Shown piece by piece: positions 47,580 through 58,312 of a stretch of 64,000 bases of DNA. This stretch comes from Mesostigma viride. Its lineage: Eukaryota > Streptophyta > Mesostigmatophyceae > Mesostigmatales > Mesostigmataceae. Numbering within the stretch: position 1 is the stretch's first letter; each line of letters opens with the position of its first letter. The translations under genes were made by a program, and so were the position numbers. Under the pieces are notes generated by a model. It saw nothing but the letters and a program-made list of their open reading frames with translations. It had not been told where the DNA came from and searched no databases. Where the stretch lies: positions 1,562,276 to 1,626,275 of the forward strand of contig RPFO01000082.1 in NCBI GenBank assembly GCA_009746045.1. The letters run 5' to 3'.

Positions 47580-47840
47580 GCATGCATGCGCTTGCGGACT
47601 GAGACAGCGAGCGGACTGCAGTCCTTGCCGAGGTCATGAATCAGTCGAGCACTTGCTGAGTATAGGTGTTCCATGCAGGCCGGGCTCCGCTCGCTCAATG
47701 ATGAACACCTACTGGCGAGTGCTCGACTTCAGGACCTCCGCCGGCAAGGACTGCAGTCGATCCGCAAGCGCGTGCTCTTCAAGGTCTTGGTCCTCACGGT
47801 GCTCACATCAGCGCCGAGGCCTGCATCAGTGCATGGACGC
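47580..47840. repeat. Inverted LINE fragments forming a hairpin
   Basis: gcgcttgcggactgag through taggtgttc (47589-47671) is roughly the reverse complement of gaacacctactgg through gatccgcaagcgc (47703-47772). The right arm extends into plus-strand LINE thumb sequence KRVLFKVLVLTVLT. So a LINE 3' fragment lies here inverted relative to the larger minus-strand copy next to it. Confidence 0.65.
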
Positions 47841-47989
47841 TTACGGACAATTAAGCTGCATGGTCACCCGGCTGAATTAACGGCACAGTATAATGACCAG
47901 GATGCTGGTCCGACAGGTCCTGAAATTTTGTAGCTAGCAGGGTTTTCCATGCATATAGATCGATCGCTAGAGTCTTTGTATTATAGAAG

Positions 47990-49810
47990 GGAGAGAGAGT
48001 GGATGCGGTGTTCAAACTGGGCTGCGACGACTAGGTCGTCCAGCATGCAACATCTGGATGTAGTTCGTGACATGCATGTTTCCCTACCCTTTTGGGAATG
48101 CCCTTGGGGCCAGGCCAGGTCAGAATATGCCGCCCTGGCTGGCCAAGCCGCTGGGGGCCGCTGCCAAACCAGGGCGGTGTCGACCTGGCTGGTGCGAGCA
48201 AGGTGTCCTACAAATGCTATCCTACGCTGCCTAATCTCGTCCGAAATACGAGGCATACCCTGATACAAAGACTCTAGTGACGGGCGCTTGGAAAACCCTA
48301 CGTTCAGGACCTGTCGGAGCATCCTGTAAACTGTGCCGTCGAGCTTAGCTGCCAGTGTGGGTGTGATTGTCCACGCCTCGGCGCCATACGTGAGCACCGT
48401 GAGGACGAGGACCTTGAAGAGCATGCGCTTGCGGTGCTCGCCCAGGCCCTTCAAGCGCCAGTAGGTGTTGATCGAGCGAACGGAGCCTGGCCCAGGCCAG
48501 GCCGATGCGGATGTCCACATTGTCTGCGGTGTCAGGGAGCCAGTTGACTCCCGAACAGTTTGCTAGCGATCGCGGAACGAGACTTCCGTCCCGTCGAGCA
48601 GGCGCGGCAGCGGCGGTCTACTGGAGGCCCCAATCACCATCGCCTCAGTTTTGACACTAATCTCCAACCCCGGCCACCGCCCTCGCCTCCAGGCCCAGAC
48701 AGTCCAGCCAGGTCTGAATGTGCTCGGGGCGCGCGATGAGGGCCGGTGGCCGGTGTCATCCGCATAAATCAGGTCGGCCAGGCGGTAGCCAGGTTTAACC
48801 CCGCCGTGCTCACGCTCGTTAATAAGGATGTCCAAGCCTGGCTCGAACCCCTTAAGAGCAGTAAAGCGCGCACGTGCCCGGCGCATGGACGTGATCCACG
48901 ACAATAATGATCAGGTATGGGGACAGGACACAACCTTGCCACACCCTGTGGTGAAGGGGGAATGGTGGGGTGGTGCCCTCCGCAGTCCGCACTACTGCCA
49001 GTGAGCCCTCATACAGTCGACGAATGGCAGCAATAAACGCTGACCAGTGGTACCCGATCCAGAGCTAGGATGGCCCAAAGAGGGCTCCTCCCAGAGGACC
49101 GTGTCAAAGGCCTTGATGTAGTCAACAAAAATGAAGACCAGCGGCAAACTGTCAGGGCAAAGGCGACGCACCTCCTCCATCAACCAGCGCGCGACAAACA
49201 CAGCCATGACAGTGTTACGACCACGACGGAAACCCATCTGAGACTCACCCAGGTGTGGGTCCAGCGCGGCGCGGAGCCTGTGCAGCATCATGCGCATGAA
49301 GACCTTCAGCGCGGCGCTCTGGAGGCAGACACCCCGGTAGTTACGGGGTCAGCAGCAGAGCCCTTCTTGTACAGCATGACGCGGATGGCCTTCTGCCACT
49401 CAGCAGGCGGAGGCTCGTCAGAAAGCAGGACACGGTTGCAGAACGCCAGCAGAAGATCCCTAACCGCCCGATCAGGGGCCTTCAGCAGCTCAGCAGAAAG
49501 GTGGTCGGCACCGACCGCCGCATCGTCCCGCACTGAGGCGAGCAAGGGCGCCGTCCAATTCCTTCAAAGTGAAGGGGTGGACGACGTCGTTGGTGGCAAG
49601 GCAGCCCTCCTGCAAGGCGGGGACTTGGTAGTCCGCGGCCGAGGAGGGGGGCGCTGGCGGCGGCGGGGGTCCGGCAACCCCGAGGCGGGCGGCCGTCTCG
49701 GGGTGAAGCGGCGGGGGGGGGGGGGGCGCGAGCCCCACCTGTCAAGGAAACATTGTGGGCCAACCAATGGTCAAGGCTGACCGGCGCCGTGCCGTCAGCG
49801 GAGTCATGGT
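47990..49810 (-). pseudogene. LINE ORF2 reverse transcriptase remnant (broken)
   Basis: Minus-strand segments in several frames run in RT order: FTLKELDGAL; SVRDDAAVGADHLSAELLK; SQMGFRRGRNT; FIFVDYIKAFDTVLW (first catalytic Asp); LADLIYADDT (second catalytic site); GLEISVKTEAMVIG; and the thumb RKRMLFKVLVLTVLTYGAEA followed by FVGHLARTSQVDTAL. At least four frame changes separate them, so it is dead. It is closely related to the copy at 62.5-63.5 kb. Its 5' junction at about 49.8 kb abuts another repeat. Confidence 0.85.
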
Positions 49811-50222
49811 GTAATAATTTAATTTTATTTTTAATAAATTGTACTCGCAATTCCATCTATTTAATTGTAACTTTCGTGTAATTATTTCCTGAGATTAGCA
49901 TAGTACTCCGTGGCATGCCCATGCGCATGACACCCAAGTACTTACTTACTTACTCCATCTATTTCAATTGATAGAGTAATAAATGAATGTTTGCCAACAG
50001 TTTGAAAGCCCCGCCACGGACAACAAAAGCAAGTGGCCAACACATGCACTGCATGTGGCTCACACACAATATCTGCATCGACCCCATGCAGATATGGGCC
50101 CAAAGATATGCCATTAGACTATATAATTTCCTCGTCGTCACAAAACACTAGCAGTTCAACTTGTCATAACACGGCGAGTGAGGTAAGTACTATCTTGGGT
50201 GAGCTGTCAAATGCGTGCGTGC
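49811..50222. other. Spacer with dispersed-repeat tail
   Basis: 49890-49950 matches 7608-7667 (gagattagcatagtactccgtgg). The rest shows no supported feature and is the 3' flank of the next minus-strand gene. Confidence 0.5.
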
Positions 50223-53200
50223 TCAGTACTTGAATGATCTCGAGTATGTGTTCACATGGACAGTCATTGGAATGCCGGAGGGTGTCTGTGGGATGAAAGG
50301 CGTCCGGTTGGATATCAGCGCTGGCTCGATGACCCTTGGGCTTCCCGTGACCTTTGGAACTGTTCGCATGAAACGAAGCGAGCAACAACCAGGATGGCAG
50401 CAAGCAGGGCAGCACACCGGTTGCCTCGCTTAGCATACCCACAAACGGAATTACAGCATTGTATGATGACAACAACTTCACAACAAAAGGAAATTCGCCA
50501 TAGTCAAAATGAAAACCAGCATTCACTCATTCTATGTTTTCAAAGAAGCGGCCAAATTTTCAAAGCACCCACCTACAAGGACAATCCCCATGGTAGCGTC
50601 AGAAAGCAGGTGCAATATTGGCCGTCGATGGATTGCGCGGAAACCATTTTCAAGGCAATCCAATCTGATGTCAATGAATTAGTACCAAAGCATGCAATAA
50701 CATGGTCGTATACGACACGGTACCTGGCTCCGTTCACTCCATAAACCATCGTTGCATACCCCAGAGCCAGGCTGTCCTGACACCGCACCTCGCTGCAGGC
50801 ATATTGCTTACCAACATCCGGCACGCGCAGCCGCACCCACGGTGGCACCAGCGCGTAGTAGTTCAAGCCGGACTCCTCATCGAATGCGCCCCATCGGATG
50901 CCATCTTTGCGCAGCTTGAACTCTTCCACAAAGACTGAAATAGCAGTTACGCGATAACCGTCATGCAGTAGCAAAGAGGCTTGAGGGAAGGGATGTCAGG
51001 GGGCGAGCATCGGAGCAAGATACAGCAGCAAGATGGGTTACAGCAGCAAGATAGGTTACAGCAGCAAGATAGGTCACAGCAGCAAGATAGGTCACAGCAG
51101 CAAGATAGGTCACAGCAGCAAGATGGGTCACAGTAGCAAGATAGGTTACAGCAGCAAGATGGGTTACAGCAGCAAGATAGGTCACAGCAGCAAGATAGGT
51201 CACAGCAGCAAGATAGGTCACAGCAGCAAGATAGGTCACAGCAGCAAGATGGGTTACAGCAGCAAGATAGGTCACAGCAGCAAGATAGGCCACAGCAGCA
51301 AGATAGGTTACAGCAGCAAGATGGGTTACAGCAGCAAGATAGGTCACAGCAGCAAGATAGGTCACAGCAGCAAGATGGGTTACAGCAGCGAGATGGGTCA
51401 CAGCAGCAAGATAGGTTACAGCAGCAAGATAGGTCACAGCAGCAAGATAGGTTACAGCAGCAAGATGGGTTACAGCAGCAAGATAGGTCACAGCAGCAAG
51501 ATAGGTCACAGCAGCAAGATAGGTCACAGCAACAAGATAGGTCACAGCAACAAGATAGGTCACAGCAGTAAGATAGGTCACAGCAGCAAGATAGGTCACA
51601 GCAGCAAGATAGGTCACAGCAACAAGATAGGTCACAGCAACAAGATAGGTTACAGCAACAAGATAGGTCACAGCAGCAAGATAGGTCACAGCAGCAAGAT
51701 GGGTTACAGCAACAAGATAGGTCACAGCAGCAAGAGGGGTTACAGCAGCAAGATAGACATAGCGAGATTCACATGAGGGATGCGACACGATGGCAAGGCA
51801 TGGGCATGTGGGCATTGCAGGACTGAGGACCTGCGGACGCTGACCGCTGGAGAGCTGCAGGGCCATGGCCCTGTTCAACGTGCGAGCAACCCATAAGCGG
51901 GAAGGAGATGGAGACAGAGGTAGAGTTAACCAGGAAAGAAGAGTCTTGAGCGGAATGAAAATGAACGGGGGGGGAACAGTGCTCTTGGCAAACCCACACC
52001 CACACTCGACCTTTACTACCCTTTGAGTTACTTCCCTGAAGTGTGCCTTTTAGCCGCAGTGCAAACCACGACGCCCATTTCAAGAATTTCCCCCATGTGT
52101 AAGCCTCCTTTGCACCCCCTGAACATTTGGCTGCCCGGTCAGAAAAATTCAATCCCATTCTGTCAGTAAACAGCCGAAACTCCGTAGAATACCAGCCGTC
52201 CAGATTTCTTCCCTGATTGCCTGTCACGGGTTTCTGCCAAGTTTCGGCACCTCTTCCCCCTGCCCGTACCCCCGCCACGCAAGAGTCCTCCCCACCCAGT
52301 CATTATCCCCAGCAGTGACTGCCCACGAACAAGGTTGGACCACCCACCACCAAGCAGCAACCACCCAGCACCCAGTAGCAAACACCCACCATTGAGCAGC
52401 TACCGCCCACCATCCAACCAACAACCACTCACCATCTGACCGGGAGAACTCCTGCATGTAGGCGTGTATGTCGCCCTCCTCCTTAGCGGCGTCGGCCACA
52501 AAGCACACGATGATGCACCCGTTGGTGTCCTCGAGTGCTGCGTGGAAGCTGCGCGGCCACTTGGCCTTCACGCGCGCGCCCACCTGTGGGAGCATATCGG
52601 CCAGCCTCTCCTTGAGCTGCGCAACCTCAGCGGTGGACGCGCCAGATGCCAGTTTCTGGGGGCCCGCGAGGATCTTCTCTTTTTGCTCCCTGGGAAAGGG
52701 TACGGGGGACACACAAACACGTATGCACAACGAGGGTTGACGTAGCGCTGGGGGAAAAATTGCGTGAGCAGATGAAAGGGTGTAAGGCGGAGTGGGATGG
52801 AGAGAAGGAGAGGAAGGGGAGGGACACTGTGCATGAACACTTGAAACCCTGCACACTCTTCCGGTCAACCCCTTTCCCGATCTGCTATTCCCAGCAATGT
52901 CTTTCCCTTCTGAATTCCCTCTTGAACCCTCCCCAGCCCCCCCCCTTTGTCGTGCTAACACGCACGTCATACCCTGGCGCAGCCCCCCCCGTACTTTCAC
53001 CGAAATTCCAGCTCCCCCATTCTCACTTCATCACTATTTATCACTCTTACCAAAATTCCGTACTTGAATCCGTTTGCTGTCCCCCCACGGCAGATGGTGC
53101 TTGTCGCCCTCGATGCGAGTCCAGTTGGCCGGGATGCTGCATGGTCCCCTATAGTGAATGTACTGTATTTCCCGCTTGGCACATGGCTCCTTACTCCCCT

Positions 53201-54319
53201 GGAGTGAACGTACTGTATTGCCCGCTTGGCACATGGCTCCTTACTACCCTATAGTGAACGTACTGTATCTCCAGCTTGGCCAGCTGCTCCTTGGTCTCGT
53301 AGGGGTCCAGCTCGTACTCCACTGTCCCAAACGCGCCCAGGTGCTTGATGGGCGAGGGGATGGACGTGACCTTGAACTCGGAGCCCAGGAAGCTGGTGGT
53401 GACCGTGGCAGTGGTGGGGTTAGGGGGCCAGGGGGGAGGGGGGTGGCCAGGAGGGGAGGGGGAAAGTGAAGTGACAGCATGCGGCAGTCAGGGTCATTGA
53501 GGGAAATGACCAGATCAGGCAGCCAACACCATGGAGGGAAGCCATCATGAAGCGCAGCCAGGGACCCATGGTTGATGACTAGTCAGAACAGAAAGCCGCA
53601 ACATGGCCCTATCAACACAGCTCACTGCCGTGTTCCTTGACGAACAGATGCCACGGTGCATGCATACTTGATACTTGATGCCTAGCACTCCTACCCCATC
53701 TTGCCCCTGTCATTGCTCACCCCCCTATTCCCCCCCCCCCCCCCCCCCCCCCCCCCCGCGCCTCTGCTCCCTCTCCTCCTCCCCCCCCCCGTGTTGCTCC
53801 CCCCCCATGCCCCCTTTGAGACTGCTAACCCCGCCAGGCCCATGCGCTCCTCCTCCCCGATGCGTCCACTTGTCCCCTACCCTCCTCTATCGCTGATCCG
53901 GTGCGCTACCCATGCCTCCTTGCGCGTGCGCTCCTCCTCCCCCATGCGTCCTCTACTGCTCGCCTGACTCCTCCCCCCTCCTCCCCTATGGCTTACCCCT
54001 CCTTGCGTTTGCGCTCCTCCTCGCGCCGCAGTTCCCTCTCGCGCTCGTACTCACTGGGGATGTACGCAAATGAGGAAAAGAGCTTCTGAGGGCCAGGGTG
54101 GAACTGGGGGGAGGGGGGGAAAGGGGGAAAACATGGTGCAGGGAAAGGGCAGGGCGCCACCGCCGCCGCCCCGCCGCCGCCGCCACCACCACCACCACCA
54201 CCACCACCGCCACCACCACCACCACCACCACCACCACCATTACTACCCACCACCACCACCACCACCACCGCCCCCGCCGCCCCCGCCGCCGCCCCGCCGC
54301 CGCCCCCGCCCCCGCCGCC

Positions 54320-54351
<32 letters not shown>

Positions 54352-54589
54352 ACCACCACCACCACCACCATCACCACAAAGAGATAATACTAGATAAGTA
54401 ATTGGAGTATGGTTATGTATATGCGTCGCACAGTCGTTAGGCCTGTATTTCAGACAGGGGATGGCAGGACAAACATCCCCACAAACCGAATGTAAGCTTT
54501 CAGATTTAGAAGCCCCCTCCATGAACCCGGACCCACGAAACAGGTCAAAGTCGAAGTTTTTAAGCTAGCAAATTCAAGGCAGAGGGGAC

Positions 54590-54642
<53 letters not shown>

Positions 54643-57209
54643 GTGCTCCATGCTGGCCCCGTGCGTTTTTCCGGGGAACCCCGGTGCCCTTGCAAACCCT
54701 CAAACCTTACTAAACGGGCCTACATTAGAAATGGATGGGACACCTTGGGAGTTCTGGGCCCATGGCTTGAGAACTGGGCGGGAAGCTCCTGTAGGAAAGA
54801 TGGTCATGGGGAACTGTGCAGGCAGCCCAACCATGAGAGAACCCTTTTAGGGATGTGGCTGGGAAGTTGTAGGTATGTGTGGTCTTGCACCCACCACCGA
54901 TAGACCAGTTTGGGCTTAGCCGATTAATGGGCTTGGGCTGTCATTGTAAAAAGAAATAAGGGAAAACAGCTTTCAGTTGTTAAAGGCTCGGTCTCGGGGC
55001 CCGCCATTGTACATCTGTGACGGGTGCATTAGCAGATGTTGCCCGCATGATGTGCCGCACTGCTTCCCTAATGCCATCAGGAGAGCAGTGCCCCACATCA
55101 TGCGGGCAATACCGTACACTTTACGGACATAGGGTGCAGTAATGGGACATAGGGGACACTCTACGGCCATAGGGTGCACTATACGGACATAGGGTGCACT
55201 CTACGGGTGTTGGGTGCACTAGATGGATGTAGGGTACAATACAGGGATGTAGGGTACACTGTACGGATATAGGGCACAGCACACAGGCGTTGGGTACGTA
55301 CAGTGCCGGCCTTCTTGGGCGATATCATGCTCTCCTGCGACCCCCCTCCCGCCCTCGTGCGCGCCTCCATCATCTCGCGCTGTGCTTGCGCCGCGCGCGC
55401 CTCCGCCTCCCGCTCTCTCTCCGCGGCCAACGACTCTGCGAGCTGCTGGCGGAAGTTTGGGTTGTGCAGCGCGTTGGGCAGTGCGCGGATGCCCACAAAC
55501 TGGGTGGTGCTGAACGCGCCCTTAACGATCTCGGCCGTGGACTGCATGCCACCTGGCGACAATTAGATGGGGGAAGGGGCGCGTGGTGCGACGTGTATGG
55601 GCACACGCGTGGTGGGACGGGGGCAGGCGGCAGCAGTGAGTGCTGAAACCATGGATCGTCACCCGAGGGAGAGAGGGAAGGTAGGCGGTGCGACCATGTG
55701 TCTTTGGGACAATTGCGCAGGCTTGACAGTTGCAATGGATGTGTGCCCGGATTTACCGGACATTTGCCAGTGGCGATCCTCAGATGGGGGAGTAACGCAA
55801 AGTTCTCACTAATGGAGATGCAAAGTTTTCATGAATGGAGATGCAAAGTTTTCATGAATGGAGATGCAAAGTTTTCATGAATGGAGATGCAAAGTTTTCA
55901 CTAATGGAGATGCAAAGTTTCATGAATGGAGATGCAAAGTTTTCATGAATGGAGATGCAAAGTTTTCATGAATGGCGATGCAAAGTTTTCATGAATGGCG
56001 ATGCAAAGTTTTCATGAATGGCGATGCAGCGCGCGTCGAGGCTGAATATACTATATCTGGCACTGGACAGGGCCTCCAGTGGGCTTGCCCACTTAGACTG
56101 GGCAATGTGTGTGTGGGCGGGGGAGGGGGGGGGCAGTTATCAGGTCTTTGGTTTGAGCTTGCCTACTGTCTAACCGCACCTTAGTTGCTGGAATACATAG
56201 TGGTGCAGGTGCACTTTGTGCACCCAGAGCAGGCGTAGTTTACACCCTACCCTTGCAGGAAGTAGCCCAGAATGCATTAAAAGCCATATGCCCCTTCTCA
56301 GCGATATGTGCTACATGTACTCCCAACGGAGATGTGTTCCAATTTAATTTAATTTACTGTCTAACACTTAGACTGGGCTATGTATGAGTGGTGGTGGCAG
56401 GGGTGGTGCAAGGTACCATGTCCTTGATTTAAGCTAACCAATCAGGTGAGTGGCATGTGGTGGGGCAGACAGCGGCTGCATATGCGGTGCCTGCATAGGG
56501 CGTTCACGCATTGCTGCACTGTAGGAACCCACACCACGTGAGTTACTTGCTGCACTGTGGATGAAGGCCTTACCGGGTCTGCAATTACACCACATTCCTA
56601 AGGCGGGGATCCGTTACGGAACATATAAAGTGTAGAAATATCTACCAGGGTTACTGTGAGGGATCGTGGGGGAGTACAGCGCCGCAGGGATGGCTGGGCG
56701 TAGTCAGGGGTAGACTCGTGTGTGGTCGTTTCACGGCAGGAGTGGCAACACGAACTTTCACATGCCACTGAGCGGCGCCATCATGTCACCGCACGAAGCC
56801 TTAACCAAAACGAAAGTGCTGCGCCAACCAAACTGGACTCACCTTGGGCCGGCTTTCGTTTCGTAGGAGACAGAACGGATTCACCCATCCTACCCTCCGG
56901 GGAGCCTTGCTGCTCCAAACTGGTAGTGGGATCGGGTGAGCCGGAGGTGTATCCTTCCCCCGTCCTCCCCTCCGATTGAAAATCATCACCATATTGCTCA
57001 GACGAGTCATTTCCGTCGGTTGAGCGTGGCCTCCCTTCCGAATCCATTCCAGAGTACTCGCTCAGATCGCCTCCTGGTGCATGCCCGGTGTCCGGGCCGC
57101 TTGCCCATGGACTGCTTGCTACGCCATCACCCCCAGGATCGGGTGCGTTCAGGGGCGCTTCGGCTCCATTAGGCTGTTCTCTTTCGTGCAGCTTCTCCTC
57201 ACTGCTCAT
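50223..57209 (-). CDS. Unrecognised 8-exon gene, ~481 aa
   Basis: Exons: 57209-56843, 55552-55302, 54103-53997, 53392-53264, 53136-53051, 52678-52433, 50934-50812, 50359-50223. All are GT-AG and phases agree over 1446 nt. For exon 6 the acceptor at the better pyrimidine tract (52689) would break the frame, so I used the AG 11 nt further on. The N terminus (~122 aa) is acidic and disordered. Exon 2 has an Ala/Glu/Arg coiled-coil-like helix. Exons 3-5 carry SSFAYIPSEYERERELRREE and VEYELDPYE; exons 6-8 carry a WGAFDEESGLNYYALVPPWV segment and end SNRTPFIPQTPSG to HVNTYSRSFKY. The YIPSEYE/ELDPYE pattern faintly recalls ciliary CFAP96-type proteins, but I do not claim that. Function unknown. Introns hold several minisatellites. 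Confidence 0.6.
51020..51765. repeat. 18-bp minisatellite, about 41 copies (intron)
   Basis: Unit close to cagcagcaagataggt(c/t)a, length-perfect throughout, so both strands stay open: plus reads SSKIGH/Y repeats and minus reads AAVTYL/H repeats. It lies in the intron between exons 6 and 7 of the surrounding gene. Variants (a/g in gat(a/g)gg, tca/tta, agcag/agcaa) are clustered, which suggests regional duplication of blocks. Confidence 0.95.
53137..53290. repeat. ~60-bp tandem repeat over a splice donor
   Basis: Three copies of a unit containing tagtgaa(c/t)gtactgtat and cttggcacatggctccttact. On the minus strand the exon 4 donor (ca|gtacgttcac) falls in the first copy, and the later copies reproduce similar donor-like sequences inside the short intron. 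Confidence 0.8.
53730..53795. repeat. C homopolymer runs (intron)
   Basis: C-runs of about 28 and 10 nt in the intron between exons 3 and 4; on the transcribed strand these are G-runs. Confidence 0.9.
54155..54372. repeat. CCG/CCA trinucleotide array (intron)
   Basis: Mixed (CCG)n and (CCA)n blocks in the intron between exons 2 and 3 of the minus-strand gene. The Pro/His/Thr and Gly/Val ORFs across it are repeat artefacts. Confidence 0.95.
54592..54640. repeat. GT microsatellite (intron)
   Basis: About 24 GT units. Confidence 0.95.
55039..55110. repeat. Hairpin-forming inverted repeat
   Basis: ttgcccgcatgatgtg and cacatcatgcgggcaa, each extended by gcactgct/agcagtg, pair around a ~20-nt loop within the intron between exons 2 and 3. 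Confidence 0.8.
55130..55300. repeat. ~21-bp minisatellite next to exon 2 donor
   Basis: About eight degenerate copies of tacggacatagggtgcac. The last copy touches the exon 2 donor of the minus-strand gene (55300-55301). Confidence 0.8.
55811..56029. repeat. ~23-bp minisatellite, about 10 copies (intron)
   Basis: Unit aatggagatgcaaagttttcatg with a few variants (ggcgatg in the last three copies), in the intron between exons 1 and 2. Confidence 0.93.
56262..56360. repeat. Dispersed repeat shared with 62085-62170
   Basis: aaagccatatgccccttctc, gatatgtgctacat and ctcccaacgga occur here and in reverse complement near 62085-62160. It sits in the first intron of the unrecognised gene, so it is a later insertion or an old repeat tail. 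Confidence 0.75.
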
Positions 57210-58312
57210 TTTCGGTTCGCGCTAAATGGATTGCTAATGCCTGGAATCGGACGCTTTTGATACGATGGCTACATGAGGAAGGCCTTCACGAGCCAGAACG
57301 CCCACAATTCACCACTACCAAGCATATGTCGATCACTTATGTAGTAAAATGGGATTGCTTCTGATAATTATTTCTGTCAGAACTTCACCCGGTGGAGACA
57401 GGATAGCGGAAATAATTATTGGGATGCCATAGCCCATATCCCGCGATTGATGATTTGGGAATGCTGGTTGTTACTCGATGCACACACAGCTGGTGATCAA
57501 TTAGAAATACAGTCATTCACGCCTAAAGTTGGGTTGGCTTAAGTTGTGTTCACGCTAAGAGTTGGGTCGAATAGGATGTCGGCATTCAGAGTTCAAAGTA
57601 GTTAAAAATATTATTTTTTATATCTTTAGTTCAAATTAGTAAAATTTAGTAGAATCATTCAAGCCTTAAGTTGGGTTCACGCCTCAAAAACCTCGAACCC
57701 AACTTAAGGCTTGAATGACTGTACTGGTGACTGGTGCGTGCTTACTGCTTAGGGCAGCGCTTTCTGTGTCAGTCACTGTCGGTACTGTCAACTCCAGTAT
57801 CAACTAATGCGCGTAGTCTTTCAGTACGTTTCGCGACGATCTGGCTGTTTCTTAGGGATCCTGAACTTGAATGAAACGTAAACTCGTGTGCGGCTCACTG
57901 AGGCATGGGCATGGCAACAACTACAACTACAACAACTTTAACGGAAACTCGTGACACTCAAGTGCTGACTGTCGGCAGTCCACGCATTCTGCAGGTGAGG
58001 TCAAAGAACCCTGTGGGTCCTCGTTCTCCGCTTTCCCGAAATATCTGCACCCGAAGTGATCATCGAACGGCGGAGGATCACGGCAGGGACGGGCACGCCG
58101 GCAACGCTTCGTCCTTTCCAGCAGGCTATACGGTACAGCCTGGCTGTATGGCGCGAGCGGTGAGCGCCGGTAGCACATGACGTGAAACATTGATATTTCC
58201 TGTGCGGCCACCATCCCGGTCCTTTTTTCTGCAACTGCATCAGGGAACGCAGCTCTGCGTCCTTTTGCTCGGTCTGTTCTTTGCAGACTTACTTCTTAAA
58301 ACAACTATCGAA
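57210..58312. promoter_or_regulatory. Divergent spacer and aldolase 5' region
   Basis: Lies between the unrecognised minus gene and the aldolase. Besides the MITE it holds a likely 5'-UTR intron of the aldolase: donor ctgcag|gtgagg at about 57994 and acceptor ctttgcag|actt at about 58286, 27 nt before the ATG. No clear TATA box. Confidence 0.5.
57510..57721. mobile_element. 212-bp MITE with TA target duplication
   Basis: The left end cagtcattcacgcctaaagt and the right end (in reverse complement cagtcattcaagccttaagt) are inverted repeats, and TA flanks both ends (57508-57509 and 57722-57723). An internal perfect 22-bp palindrome (attcaagccttaagttgggttc) lies at the right. TIR plus TA duplication and no ORF fits a Tc1/mariner-related (Stowaway-like) MITE. 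Confidence 0.75.

Noticed and set aside
47990-49810. Reverse transcriptase of an LTR-type element
   Set aside because: The YADD context, the thumb and C-terminal region, and the companion APE endonuclease and L1-type ORF1 fragments indicate a non-LTR LINE; no protease, integrase or terminal repeats are seen.
51020-51765. CRISPR-like or protein-coding repeat array
   Set aside because: The 18-bp units are contiguous with no spacers, and the array lies in an intron; no start, stop or domain context supports a protein.
53986-54522. Gly/Val-rich and Pro/His-rich ORFs
   Set aside because: They arise from the CCG/CCA array; only 53997-54103 on the minus strand is taken as exon.
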